A DNA stretch of 64,000 bases from Pantoea sp. BAV 3049. Lineage in GTDB: Bacteria; Pseudomonadota; Gammaproteobacteria; Enterobacterales; Enterobacteriaceae. Location of the stretch: the NCBI RefSeq assembly GCF_009765445.1, contig NZ_WHOY01000031.1, forward strand, positions 3,269,774-3,333,773, read 5' to 3'. How positions within the stretch are numbered: the stretch's first letter is position 1; each line of letters begins with the position of its first letter. The notes under the pieces were generated by a model, which saw only the letters and a program-made list of their open reading frames with translations, searched no databases and was not told the origin of the DNA. The translations under genes and the position numbers were made by a program. This document shows positions 1 to 13,883 of this stretch, piece by piece.

Positions 1-1187
1 TGGTTGTCGATACCATGCAGAATACCTGCAAGAATAGCCGCCACCACCAGATAGGGGTTTGCATCCGCTCCCGCCACACGATACTCCACACGATGATTGT
101 CAAAATCACCACAGGGAATCCGCAAAGCCACAGTACGGTTGTTATGCCCCCAGGAAGCCTGCAATGGCACAAAAGCCTCCGGCAGGAAACGGCGGTAAGC
201 ATTAACGTTTGGCGCCAGCAGCGCCATTGAGGCAGGCATCAGGTCAATCATCCCGGCCAGCGCCCTTTTCAGCAACGGCGAATCGCTGCCGTCATCGGTG
301 ATAAAAGCGTTGTGGTCCGCCGCATCCAGCATGCTGACATGCACGTGCATCCCGCTACCGGCATACTCCTCGTAAGGCTTGGCCATAAACGTGGCGTTCA
401 TACCGTGGTTCTCAGCAACCTGACGGACAAGACGTTTAAGCTGGATAGCGTGATCGCAGGCGCTGAGCACGTTACGGGTATGATGCAGGTTGATTTCGAA
501 CTGTCCGGGAGAGGCTTCCGCCAGCGCACCATCAGCAGGAATGCCCTGCTTTCTTGCCAGCGCGTCGATATCACTCAGCACGTCGGCAAAGTGGTCAAGA
601 TTATCGACGGAATAGACCTGGCTCTGCATGTTTCGTTCGTCGCTACCCGGCGCGCACGGCGGCTGAATATAGCCCTCCGGATCACGCTTTTTATCGACCA
701 GATAGAACTCCAGCTCTACCGCTACCACCGGAAACAGTCCCCTGTTGCGCAATTGCTGCCACAGGTGATTCAGCACGTTCCGGGGTTCAACGTCAAAGGG
801 AGTACCATCTTGATTGCGCATGGTCAGCAAGACCTGCGCCAGATGTTGAGGGTCGGCGGCAGAAGGGATAAGCGTGCCTTCGACGGGAATACAGATATTA
901 TCAGGTTCCCCCAGCGCCTGGCCTAAACCGGCTTCTTCTACGGTGTTGCCGAGGATATCCATGGCGAACACTGAGGCGGGGAAATAGCAGCCTTTTTCCA
1001 GCTTGAGGAGACTAGCGACGGGAATGCGCTTACCGCGAAAGACACCGTTTAAATCGTTGAGAAGGATATCGACATACTGCGTTTCAGGGTGGCGTTCCAG
1101 ATAAGCGTGCACTTCATGCTGGAACGCGCTGGTTCGTTTCTCTTCACTGTGCCTCGTGAAGTCTTCTACTTCTACAAGATTAGTCAT
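1..1187 (-). CDS. puuA: Glutamate-putrescine ligase PuuA (3' end missing)
   Basis: First enzyme of the glutamylated putrescine pathway: it joins glutamate to putrescine with ATP, in the cytoplasm. The frame runs from an ATG at 1187, preceded by a GGTGAG ribosome site, to the window edge without a stop, giving 395 residues. The protein has the glutamine synthetase fold signature: an N-terminal region with YVDILLNDLNGVFRGKR, an acidic metal-binding stretch VAVELEFYLV, a GQFEINLHHT motif, and SGMHVHVS followed by NRTVALRIP. The start and these motifs match PuuA rather than GlnA, which is longer and lacks this N-terminus. It diverges from puuD across 225 bases carrying two PuuR-like operators. 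The last part of the protein lies outside the window. Confidence 0.95.
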   Translation of the reverse strand, partial: MTNLVEVEDFTRHSEEKRTSAFQHEVHAYLERHPETQYVDILLNDLNGVFRGKRIPVASLLKLEKGCYFPASVFAMDILGNTVEEAGLGQALGEPDNICIPVEGTLIPSAADPQHLAQVLLTMRNQDGTPFDVEPRNVLNHLWQQLRNRGLFPVVAVELEFYLVDKKRDPEGYIQPPCAPGSDERNMQSQVYSVDNLDHFADVLSDIDALARKQGIPADGALAEASPGQFEINLHHTRNVLSACDHAIQLKRLVRQVAENHGMNATFMAKPYEEYAGSGMHVHVSMLDAADHNAFITDDGSDSPLLKRALAGMIDLMPASMALLAPNVNAYRRFLPEAFVPLQASWGHNNRTVALRIPCGDFDNHRVEYRVAGADANPYLVVAAILAGILHGIDN

Positions 1188-1338
1188 GATCTCACCCGCT
1201 TCGTTAGTCGTTGTGCGTTGCTCAAAATAACAGCCACATTTCTAACATAGCGCCAACACAAAAAGGGATCAAATGTTACATTCAAGTTTATTTTGCCACC
1301 AAATCCGTTTGAATATTAAGCGGACCGTTGGTAGATTG

Positions 1339-1353
1339 AAAATAAATTGCACA
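1339..1353 (+). promoter_or_regulatory. Candidate PuuR operator 1
   Basis: The 15 bases AAAATAAATTGCACA match the published E. coli PuuR recognition sequence AAAATATAATGAACA, as I recall it, at 12 of 15 positions. The site lies in the puuA-puuD divergent region, exactly 42 bases (about four helical turns) before a second site in the same orientation. Binding is inferred from the match and from the presence of puuR two genes away. Confidence 0.55.
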
Positions 1354-1380
1354 AAATTGCGTCTCTGGCATCTTTTCTGG

Positions 1381-1395
1381 TTGATATATTGAACA
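1381..1395 (+). promoter_or_regulatory. Candidate PuuR operator 2 over a possible puuD -10
   Basis: TTGATATATTGAACA matches the PuuR recognition sequence at 11 of 15 positions, including the whole TGAACA end. It overlaps TATATT at 1385-1390, a possible -10 box for puuD, and ends five bases before the puuD ribosome site GGGAG (1401-1405). A repressor bound here would block puuD-puuR-puuB transcription, consistent with autoregulation by PuuR. Confidence 0.5.
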
Positions 1396-1412
1396 ACGCG
1401 GGGAGTAAATGA

Positions 1413-2177
1413 ATGGGCAATATTTTTAACAAGCCCTTGATTGGCGTAGTAATGTGTCAGATTGACAAGAGTGGCCATCCTACACAGATGGTGCACGACA
1501 AGTACCTTGAAGCCATTCTGCTGGCAGGTGGTGTTCCTCTCGCTTTACCTCAGGGTTTGATGTCCTCACCCGAACTATTGGAAATTGCTATGACTCCGCT
1601 GGACGGCATTCTGCTGACCGGCAGTCCGAGCAATATCGAACCGCATCACTACGGTGAAGAAGGCGTTGAGGACTATGCCGATCCCGGGCGTGACACTCTG
1701 GCGCTTGCCTTAATAAAGGCGGCCACCGAAAAGAGAATGCCTGTTCTGGCCATCTGCCGCGGCTTACAGGAACTTGTGGTAGCCACGGGCGGTACCCTTC
1801 ACCGCCAGTTGCATACCGTTCCCGGTTTTCAGGAGCATCGGGAAGATGAGGAACTCCCCCTCGACCAACAGTACTCCCCTTCCCATGAGGTCTATGTTGA
1901 ACCAGATGGCCTGCTGTCCGAACTGGTCGAAGGATGCAAAAAGTTCTGGGTTAATTCGCTTCACCAACAGGGGATCCGCTCACTCGGCTCTCCACTACGT
2001 ATCGAAGCTCGCGCCGCAGATGGGCTGATTGAAGCCGTCAGCCTGCAGCAACATCCTTTTGCCCTTGCGGTGCAATGGCACCCCGAGTGGCAAAGCGACA
2101 CGTCTGCCTTGTCCCGCCTGCTGTTCGATGGGTTTATCCACGCCTGCTACCGGCATCAGAAGGAAATACGGCTATGA
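1413..2177 (+). CDS. puuD: Gamma-glutamyl-GABA hydrolase PuuD
   Basis: Class I glutamine amidotransferase-like hydrolase that releases GABA from gamma-glutamyl-GABA at the end of the Puu pathway. It has 254 residues, the same as E. coli PuuD, and the sequence is closely similar throughout. The catalytic cysteine is C115 in AICRGLQE, and the catalytic histidine lies in QWHPEW near the C-terminus. The ATG at 1413 has GGGAG seven bases upstream. Its stop overlaps the puuR start as ATGA (2174-2177), so the two are probably translationally coupled. Confidence 0.96.
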   Translation: MGNIFNKPLIGVVMCQIDKSGHPTQMVHDKYLEAILLAGGVPLALPQGLMSSPELLEIAMTPLDGILLTGSPSNIEPHHYGEEGVEDYADPGRDTLALALIKAATEKRMPVLAICRGLQELVVATGGTLHRQLHTVPGFQEHREDEELPLDQQYSPSHEVYVEPDGLLSELVEGCKKFWVNSLHQQGIRSLGSPLRIEARAADGLIEAVSLQQHPFALAVQWHPEWQSDTSALSRLLFDGFIHACYRHQKEIRL

Positions 2178-2731
2178 GCGAAGCCACTCTGGCTCCCGGA
2201 CGACGTTTATCGGAAATCCGGCAACAGATGGGATTGTCACAGCGGCGTGTCGCGGAACTCTCCGGCCTGACACACAGTGCTATCAGCACTATAGAACAGG
2301 ATAAAGTCAGTCCTGCAGTGAGCACGTTACAGAAGTTACTGAAGGTTTATGGTCTCTCACTCTCCGAATTTTTCTCCGAGCCGGTAAAGGTGGAAACGCC
2401 AAAAGTGGTAATTGACGAGCATGAGCTGATTGATATTGGCAGCCAGGGCGTGTCATTAAGGTTAATTCATAACGGTAATCCGGAGCGAACGCTGGCGATG
2501 ATGCTGGAGACTTATGAGCCTGGCGCGACAACCGGCGAAAAAATTCGCCACCAGGGCGAAGAGACCGGCACGCTGCTGGAAGGGCAAATCACGCTGACCA
2601 TCAGCGGTCAGAGCTATCACCTGAAGGCCGGGCAAAGTTACGTTATTAATACCGGCAATCCCCACAGCTTCACCAATTCTTCGGCACACCTGTGCCGGAT
2701 TGTCAGTGCGCATACTCCGGCCACCTTCTGA
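2174..2731 (+). CDS. puuR: Putrescine utilization repressor PuuR
   Basis: Transcriptional repressor of the puu genes that senses putrescine. It has 185 residues, as in E. coli. An XRE-type helix-turn-helix fills about residues 8-65 (LSQRRVAELSGLTHSAISTIEQ), and a cupin domain fills about residues 105-180 (HQGEETGTLLEGQITLTI, INTGNPHSFTN). A longer upstream reading of the frame exists, but the ATG at 2174, overlapping the puuD stop, gives the exact family length and N-terminus. Likely operators lie at 1339-1353 and 1381-1395. Confidence 0.96.
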   Translation: MSEATLAPGRRLSEIRQQMGLSQRRVAELSGLTHSAISTIEQDKVSPAVSTLQKLLKVYGLSLSEFFSEPVKVETPKVVIDEHELIDIGSQGVSLRLIHNGNPERTLAMMLETYEPGATTGEKIRHQGEETGTLLEGQITLTISGQSYHLKAGQSYVINTGNPHSFTNSSAHLCRIVSAHTPATF

Positions 2732-2757
2732 CCGGAGATAATTACATGGAGGGAGAT

Positions 2758-4035
2758 ATGGAACATGTGAAGAGCTACTATGCCGCAACAGCTAATCCTC
2801 ACGCTCCCTGGCCACAGCTTAATGACAGCATCCAGTGCGATGTGTGCATTATTGGCGGCGGTTTCACCGGCCTTTCATCTGCGCTGTATCTGACCGAAGC
2901 GGGTTACGACGTGGTGGTGCTGGAGGCGGCTAAAGTGGGGTTCGGGGCCAGCGGTCGCAATGGCGGCCAGGTGGTGAACTCCTACAGTCGGGATGTGGAT
3001 GTCATTGAGCAGCGTTATGGCAAGGAGAGTGCCAGCCTGTTGGGCAGCATGATGTTTGAGGGTGCGGAGGTGATTCGCGATCGAATTAAACGTTATGCTA
3101 TCGACTGTGATTACCGACCCGGAGGAATATTTGCCGCCCTTAATAAACCTCAGCTGCAACACCTGAAAGATCAGCATAAGCGCTGGCAACAGTATGGCAA
3201 TAATCAGCTGGAGATCCTCGATCAGACCGGCATCAAAAGAGAGATTGCCAGCGATCGCTACGTTGGTGGCCTGTTGGATCACAGCGGCGGCCATATCCAT
3301 CCGCTGAATCTGGCATTGGGCGAGGCTGAAGCTGTCAGGCGTCACGGCGGACGGATTTACGAGCAATCAGAGGTCACTTCAGTAACCTACGGCCATTCTC
3401 ATCAGGTAAGCACCGCAAAGGGCAATGTTTCAGCAAAATTCGTTATTTTCGCCGGAAACGCCTATCTTGCACCTCATCTTGAACCCAGATTGACACGAAT
3501 GAGCATTCCCTGTGGGTCGCAAATTATCACTACTGAGCCACTGTCAGCCGACAAGGCACTGACCTTATTACCCAACAATCGCTGCGTGGAAGATTGTAAT
3601 TATCTGCTCGATTACTTTCGTCTGACGGCGGATAACCGACTACTGTACGGCGGCGGCGTGATTTATGGTGCACGTGAGCCGGAAGACATCGATCGATTGA
3701 TCCGGCCAAAGCTGCTTAAAACTTTCCCATTGCTGGCAGGGATCAAATTCGATTACGCATGGAGCGGCAATTTCCTGCTGACGCTCTCAAGAATGCCGCA
3801 GATTGGACGGCTGGAAAATGGCGTGTTCTATATTCAGGGCGACAGCGGGCATGGGGTGACTTTTACTCATCTGGCCGGAAAACTGGTTACCGAAGCGCTG
3901 AAGGGCAACCCGCAACGCTTTGATGCTTTCGCGAAACTTCCTCACCTGCCCTTCCCTGGCGGCCGCCGTTTCCGTGTCCCACTGACGGCTATCGGCGCTG
4001 CCTGGTATTCGCTGAGGGATCGGTTGGGGGTTTGA
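2758..4035 (+). CDS. puuB: Gamma-glutamylputrescine oxidoreductase PuuB
   Basis: FAD-dependent DAO-family oxidase that converts gamma-glutamylputrescine to the aldehyde. An N-terminal FAD-binding Rossmann motif is clear (DVCIIGGGFTGLSSALYL, about residues 26-43), followed by GFGASGRNGGQ and SGGHIHPLNL, typical of PuuB. The ATG at 2758 was chosen because GGAGGG sits just before it and it gives 425 residues, against 426 in E. coli; upstream in-frame starts lack a good ribosome site. It follows puuR by 26 bases. The aldehyde dehydrogenase gene puuC, which lies between puuR and puuB in E. coli, is absent here, as is puuE downstream. Confidence 0.95.
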   Translation: MEHVKSYYAATANPHAPWPQLNDSIQCDVCIIGGGFTGLSSALYLTEAGYDVVVLEAAKVGFGASGRNGGQVVNSYSRDVDVIEQRYGKESASLLGSMMFEGAEVIRDRIKRYAIDCDYRPGGIFAALNKPQLQHLKDQHKRWQQYGNNQLEILDQTGIKREIASDRYVGGLLDHSGGHIHPLNLALGEAEAVRRHGGRIYEQSEVTSVTYGHSHQVSTAKGNVSAKFVIFAGNAYLAPHLEPRLTRMSIPCGSQIITTEPLSADKALTLLPNNRCVEDCNYLLDYFRLTADNRLLYGGGVIYGAREPEDIDRLIRPKLLKTFPLLAGIKFDYAWSGNFLLTLSRMPQIGRLENGVFYIQGDSGHGVTFTHLAGKLVTEALKGNPQRFDAFAKLPHLPFPGGRRFRVPLTAIGAAWYSLRDRLGV

Positions 4036-4077
4036 ACAACAGCAAAATTTGCATCCCTGTATACTACGTATCCGTTA

Positions 4078-4107
4078 AAGCCTGTTTGGTCGATGCCAAC
4101 CGGGCTT
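4078..4107. terminator. Imperfect hairpin between convergent puuB and yeeZ
   Basis: A 12-base stem with a few mismatches or G-U pairs (4078-4089 with 4096-4107) and a six-base loop lies between the two convergent genes and reaches the yeeZ stop codon. T-runs on both sides are short, so it may terminate weakly in both directions. Confidence 0.4.
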
Positions 4108-4933
4108 ATTTCAAAGGCATCTTGGCCGGATCAGGATACTGATAAACAAACCCCAGCTCGCTACAGATCTTACTGCCATCAATAATCTTTCCTTCTCTGC
4201 CCCCCTCTTCAGACCGAAAAACAGGCGCTTCCAGGCCCAATTGCCGGGCAACAGCAGGATAGAAATCCTGCCGGGCTGGATGCTCAGGCGCACTGAGGTT
4301 GTAGATATGGCCGCCCTGAGGGGTTTGCAGCAGCAGCGTAATTGCCTCAACCACATCTTCCAGATGCACCAGGTTCACGCCATGACTGCCGTCGGCCACA
4401 TCGGTTTTCCCCGCCAGGAAGCGGCCCGGGTGGCGCTCTGGCCCCACCAGCCCTGAAAGGCGCAGGATATCCACGGAGGTACCCGGCAGATGATGCAGCC
4501 AGGCTTCCAGCTCCTTCAGCGTCTTTCCCGCTTCCGTGACCGGCTCAAGCAGGCTGCTCTCTTTCATCACCCCTGCTCCACTGCCATAGACAGAAGTCGA
4601 ACTGGTGAAGATAATTCGTGGGATATCGAAAGCCAGAGCGCTGTCGACTATTTGCTGTACCGCCAGAAGATAATTCTCGCCACCAGCAGCCGTGCGGCTG
4701 GCAGGCAGCGTGATCACCAGCGCATCCACATTCAGCAACGCACTGAGATCGTCAGGTTCACAAATCAGTTCAGGCGTCAGCGTCAGACAGTAGCTTTCAA
4801 TCCCGCACATTCTCGCGGCTTCCACGCCATCTTCTGTCGTTTTGCTGCCAGTAACCTGCCAGCCTCGCGCGGTCAGTGCTAATCCCAGCGGCATGCCCAA
4901 CCAGCCTAACCCGACTATCGCAACTCTTTTCAT
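4106..4933 (-). CDS. yeeZ: YeeZ, NAD(P)-binding SDR-family protein
   Basis: A 275-residue protein matching YeeZ, which also neighbours hisL in E. coli. The N-terminal dinucleotide-binding motif is VAIVGLGWLGMPLG (residues 4-17). Later motifs include ITLPASRT, IIFTSSTSVYG and a SGLVGPERHPG segment, as in the atypical extended short-chain dehydrogenases. Its substrate and physiological role are not established. The ATG at 4933 is preceded by AGGAG. It is transcribed away from the his operon across a 178-base gap holding the his promoter. Confidence 0.9.
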   Translation of the reverse strand: MKRVAIVGLGWLGMPLGLALTARGWQVTGSKTTEDGVEAARMCGIESYCLTLTPELICEPDDLSALLNVDALVITLPASRTAAGGENYLLAVQQIVDSALAFDIPRIIFTSSTSVYGSGAGVMKESSLLEPVTEAGKTLKELEAWLHHLPGTSVDILRLSGLVGPERHPGRFLAGKTDVADGSHGVNLVHLEDVVEAITLLLQTPQGGHIYNLSAPEHPARQDFYPAVARQLGLEAPVFRSEEGGREGKIIDGSKICSELGFVYQYPDPAKMPLK

Positions 4934-5041
4934 CCCGTGACTCCTGTGACGTTCCGTACTTTAGCCTTAAAACTACGCCAGCCTTTTGTCAGTAACAACC
5001 GACCGATGGTGAGAGAATCTTACATCATTGACAAAAAAGGG

Positions 5042-5070
5042 TTGCGCGCTGCACTCATCCTGGTTAGGTT
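5042..5070 (+). promoter_or_regulatory. Probable his operon promoter
   Basis: A -35-like TTGCGC (5042-5047) and a -10-like TAGGTT (5065-5070) are 17 bases apart. The TTAGGTTA core and the following ATGAATAGACATTCA stretch resemble the primary his promoter and leader start of E. coli as I remember them. The position, about 40 bases before hisL, also fits. The assignment is by similarity, not measurement. Confidence 0.55.
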
Positions 5071-5111
5071 ATTCCTCACGATATGAATAGACATTCATCC
5101 AAGAGAATTTT

Positions 5112-5159
5112 ATGACTCGCGTTCAATTCAACCACCATCATCACCATCATCCTGACTAG
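5112..5159 (+). CDS. hisL: his operon leader peptide HisL
   Basis: A 15-residue leader peptide beginning MTRVQFN, then six consecutive histidines (codons CAC CAT CAT CAC CAT CAT), then PD and a TAG stop. Ribosome stalling on the histidine run when His-tRNA is scarce prevents formation of the terminator at 5222-5257 and lets RNA polymerase enter hisG. The E. coli peptide has seven histidines, so this one is shorter by one. Confidence 0.97.
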   Translation: MTRVQFNHHHHHHPD

Positions 5160-5221
5160 TCTTTCAGGCGATGTGTGCTGGAAGACGTTTAGGATCTTCC
5201 AGTGGTGCAGAACGCAAGAGA

Positions 5222-5257
5222 AGCCCCCGGAAGATCACCTTCCGGGGGCTTTTTTTT
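5222..5257 (+). terminator. his attenuator terminator
   Basis: A perfect 12-base-pair GC-rich stem (5222-5233 with 5239-5250), a five-base loop and seven T bases: a strong rho-independent terminator placed 62 bases after the HisL stop and before hisG. It is the terminator arm of classical his attenuation. Confidence 0.95.
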
Positions 5258-5328
5258 GGACTGTTGTCCGGCCCGCAATGGATGAACTGCTGAGCCCATC
5301 AGGTCACAGGAAAAGAGGATTAGTACCG

Positions 5329-6228
5329 ATGTTAGATAACACACGTTTACGCATAGCTATGCAGAAATCCGGTCGTTTAAGTGATGACTCACGCGAATTG
5401 CTGGCCCGCTGCGGGATCAAAATTAACCTGCAACAGCAGCGCCTGATTGCCTTTGCTGAGAACATGCCGATTGATATTTTGCGGGTGCGTGATGACGATA
5501 TCCCGGGCCTGGTAATGGATGGCGTGGTGGATCTGGGCATTATCGGTGAAAACGTGCTGGAAGAAGAGCTGTTGACCCGTCGTGCTCAGGGCGAAGATCC
5601 CCGTTATCTTACTCTGCGTCGCCTGGATTTTGGCGGCTGCCGCCTGTCGCTGGCTATGCCGGTTGACGATGAGTATACCGGGCCACAATGTTTACAAAAT
5701 TCCCGTATCGCCACCTCTTATCCTCACCTGTTGAAGAAGTATCTCGACAAACAGGGCGTGGCTTTCAAATCCTGCCTGCTGAACGGCTCTGTTGAAGTTG
5801 CGCCGCGTGCTGGTCTCGCCGACGCCATCTGCGATCTGGTTTCGACCGGTGCCACGCTGGAAGCCAACGGCCTGCGTGAAGTGGAAGTGATCTACCGCTC
5901 TAAAGCCTGTCTGATCCAGCGCGATGGCGAAATGCCGGGTGCCAAGCAGGAACTGATCGACAAACTGATGACCCGTATTCAGGGCGTGATTCAGGCCCGC
6001 GAATCCAAATACATCATGCTGCACGCCCCAAGCGAGCGCCTGGAAGACATCATCTCCCTGCTGCCGGGTGCCGAGCGCCCTACCGTGCTGCCACTGGCTG
6101 GCGACAAGAGCCGTGTAGCCATGCACATGGTCAGCAGCGAAACGCTGTTCTGGGAAACGATGGAAAAACTGAAGGCGCTGGGTGCCAGCTCCATTCTCGT
6201 GCTGCCTATTGAGAAGATGATGGAGTAA
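5329..6228 (+). CDS. hisG: ATP phosphoribosyltransferase HisG
   Basis: Catalyses the first committed step of histidine synthesis, joining ATP and PRPP, and is feedback-inhibited by histidine. It has 299 residues, the E. coli length, and is of the long form with a C-terminal ACT-like regulatory domain (about residues 225-299). N-terminal [17 protein letters not shown] is diagnostic. The frame is open further upstream through the attenuator, but the ATG at 5329 with AGAGGA before it gives the family length. It is the first structural gene after the attenuator; hisD starts three bases after its stop. Confidence 0.97.
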   Translation: MLDNTRLRIAMQKSGRLSDDSRELLARCGIKINLQQQRLIAFAENMPIDILRVRDDDIPGLVMDGVVDLGIIGENVLEEELLTRRAQGEDPRYLTLRRLDFGGCRLSLAMPVDDEYTGPQCLQNSRIATSYPHLLKKYLDKQGVAFKSCLLNGSVEVAPRAGLADAICDLVSTGATLEANGLREVEVIYRSKACLIQRDGEMPGAKQELIDKLMTRIQGVIQARESKYIMLHAPSERLEDIISLLPGAERPTVLPLAGDKSRVAMHMVSSETLFWETMEKLKALGASSILVLPIEKMME

Positions 6229-6231
6229 CAG

Positions 6232-11776
<5,545 letters not shown>

Positions 11777-11783
<7 letters not shown>

Positions 11784-12388
11784 CAGAACAACAGCTGGCC
11801 CAGCTGGACTGGGTAAAAACCGACGGCATGATGCCGGCCATTGTGCAACATGCCGTTTCTGGCGAAGTGCTGATGCACGGTTATATGAACGAAGAAGCGC
11901 TGCAGAAGACGCTGGACACCGGAAAGGTCACCTTCTGGTCACGCACCAAACAGCGTCTTTGGACCAAAGGCGAAACGTCTGAGCATTACCTTAACGTGGT
12001 CAGCATCACGCCGGACTGCGATAACGACACGCTGCTGGTGCTGGTCAATCCTGTTGGCCCAACCTGCCATCTGGGGACGTCTAGCTGCTTCTCGCCTGCG
12101 GCCCCGGACTGGACGTTCCTTTACCAGCTGGAACAACTGCTGGCTGAGCGTAAGCATGCCGATCCGAAAAGCTCCTATACAGCCAGCCTCTACGCCAGCG
12201 GTACCAAGCGTATCGCGCAGAAAGTAGGAGAAGAAGGCGTGGAAACTGCGCTGGCAGCAACCGTCAACGATCGGTTCGAGCTGACCAACGAAGCGTCAGA
12301 CCTGATCTATCACCTGCTGGTTCTGCTGCAGGACCAGCAGTTAGACCTGAGCGCGGTGATCAATAATTTGCGTCAGCGTCACAAGTAA
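11777..12388 (+). CDS. hisI: Bifunctional PR-AMP cyclohydrolase / PR-ATP pyrophosphatase HisI (HisIE)
   Basis: Last gene of the operon, 203 residues, catalysing steps two and three of the pathway. The N-terminal cyclohydrolase domain (about 1-110) has the metal-binding [13 protein letters not shown] and CHLGTSSCF motifs. The C-terminal MazG-like pyrophosphohydrolase domain (about 115-203) has [18 protein letters not shown] with its acidic cluster. The ATG at 11777 lies within the end of hisF. Confidence 0.97.
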
Positions 12389-12482
12389 CTCGCTCGTCAT
12401 TCACAGGCCGGGAAATAAGCCTCCCGCGCCTGCACTATCGTTACGGGCCGGTTATTCCGGCCTGTTGCATTTGGGAGAAACC

Positions 12483-12959
12483 ATGACCACCTTCGAAAAA
12501 CTGACCGCCCTGCTCGACAATCAGCAGGCCAGCTACAAGCTGATGGAACATGAGCCTACCGGCAAATGTGAAGAGGTCGCAGCCATTCGCGGCACGGCTG
12601 TCGGTCAGGGAGCCAAAGCGCTGGTTTGCCATGTGAAGGGCAACGGCCTGAAACAGTATGTCCTGGCGGTGCTCCCTGCGGATCAGCAAGCTGACTTAAG
12701 TAAAGTTGCTCAGGCGGTTGGCGGCTTGCGGGCTTCGCTGGCCAGCCCGGCGGAAGTGGATCGCCTGACCGGTTGCGTGTTCGGTGCCATTCCCCCGTTC
12801 AGCTTCCATGAAGAGCTGAAACTGATCGTTGACCCAACGCTGTGTGAACGTAACAGTGAAATTGCCTTCAATGCCGGACTGCTGGAAAAGTCGATGGTAC
12901 TGGATGCACAGGATTACCAGCGGATTTGCGCCTTCGAAGCGGCGAATATCCTCAAATAG
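12483..12959 (+). CDS. yeaK: YeaK-like YbaK/ProX-family aminoacyl-tRNA deacylase
   Basis: A 158-residue member of the INS/YbaK/ProXp superfamily, whose members clear mischarged aminoacyl-tRNAs in trans. The sequence closely follows E. coli YeaK: GQGAKALVC, LPADQQADLSK, GGLRASLASPAEV and TGCVFGAIPPFSFH. The ATG at 12483 with GGGAGA upstream is preferred over an in-frame start six codons earlier. It follows hisI by 94 bases containing inverted GGCCGG/CCGGCC elements but no obvious T-run, so partial readthrough from the his operon is possible. Exact tRNA specificity cannot be read from sequence. Confidence 0.8.
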   Translation: MTTFEKLTALLDNQQASYKLMEHEPTGKCEEVAAIRGTAVGQGAKALVCHVKGNGLKQYVLAVLPADQQADLSKVAQAVGGLRASLASPAEVDRLTGCVFGAIPPFSFHEELKLIVDPTLCERNSEIAFNAGLLEKSMVLDAQDYQRICAFEAANILK

Positions 12960-13027
12960 TGATTCACAGGGATAAGGTGAGAAGGTACTCTGTCATCTTG
13001 TGTAAAGCTATTGAGATGAAAGGAATT

Positions 13028-13825
13028 ATGGCTAAAATGACTTTTTCCACCCGCTTGCGTCAGGCCGCGACTCTGGCACTGCTGGCGGGCTGTGCCTTCG
13101 GTGCCCAGGCGAAAATCGACCAGGTCCGCTTCGCTGTTGACCCGACCTATCCCCCTTTTGAATCAAAAACGCCGCAGGGCAAACTGGTCGGTTTTGATAT
13201 CGATCTGGGTAATGCGTTGTGCACACAAATGCAGGCGAAATGCGTCTGGGTTGAAAGCCAGTTCGACGGGATGATCCCGGCGCTGAAGGCCCGTAAATTT
13301 GATGCAATCCTGTCAGATATGGGCATCACCGAAGAGCGCCTGAAACAGATCGACTTTACCGTGCCGCTTTACGATACCCATACTCAGCTAATCGCCCGTA
13401 AAGGTTCTGGTCTGCTGCCAACCCCGGAATCCCTGAAAGGGAAAACTGTGGGTGTGGAACAGGGTACGGTGCAGGAGCGTTATGCGCTGGCCAAATGGCA
13501 GCCACATGGCGTAAACGTTGTTCCTTACGGCGATCAGGCACAGGTTGAAAGCGACCTGGTTTCCGGTCGTCTGGATGCGGTCTTCACCGACGCAGCGCAG
13601 GCTGCTATTGGTTTCCTGAAGCATCCGCAGGGCAAAGACTTTGAGCTGGCCGGTCCGATTATTCAGGATCCAATCATTGGCCCGGGCACGGCGATTGGCC
13701 TGCGTAAAGGGGATGCGGAGCTGAAAACCGCGCTGGATAATGCCTTCGCTGAAATCAAAAAGAACGGCACGTTTGACAAGATCCAGAAGCAATATTTTGC
13801 CACAGACATCTCCATCAAGCAGTAA
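13028..13825 (+). CDS. Basic amino acid ABC transporter substrate-binding protein (HisJ/ArgT type)
   Basis: A 265-residue periplasmic binding protein of solute-binding family 3. It has an N-terminal export signal, then the family hallmarks DPTYPPFESKTPQGKLVGFDIDLGNALC, DGMIPALKARKFDAILSDMGITEERLK, GKTVGVEQGT and a C-terminal GTAIGLRKGDAELKTALDNAFAEI. The closest family I recognise is the lysine/arginine/ornithine and histidine binding proteins. The signal is ambiguous: AQA-K suits signal peptidase I, but LLAGC at residues 18-22 is also a good lipobox. The ATG at 13028 with AAGGA is preferred to longer in-frame forms. No permease or ATPase gene is adjacent. A strong terminator follows. Confidence 0.9.
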   Translation: MAKMTFSTRLRQAATLALLAGCAFGAQAKIDQVRFAVDPTYPPFESKTPQGKLVGFDIDLGNALCTQMQAKCVWVESQFDGMIPALKARKFDAILSDMGITEERLKQIDFTVPLYDTHTQLIARKGSGLLPTPESLKGKTVGVEQGTVQERYALAKWQPHGVNVVPYGDQAQVESDLVSGRLDAVFTDAAQAAIGFLKHPQGKDFELAGPIIQDPIIGPGTAIGLRKGDAELKTALDNAFAEIKKNGTFDKIQKQYFATDISIKQ

Positions 13826-13832
13826 GGCCGGA

Positions 13833-13858
13833 GCCGTACCTGCGGGTACGGCTTTTTT
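13833..13858 (+). terminator. Rho-independent terminator of the binding-protein gene
   Basis: An eight-base-pair stem GCCGTACC/GGTACGGC (13833-13840, 13845-13852) with a four-base loop is followed by six T bases, eight bases after the stop codon. Confidence 0.9.
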
Positions 13859-13883
13859 ATGCCGCAAGTAAAGTGACCTGACG

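Noticed and set aside
312-926. A 204-codon open frame on the plus strand
   Set aside because: It lies antisense to puuA, which has full family motifs; the frame has no recognisable domain or ribosome site.
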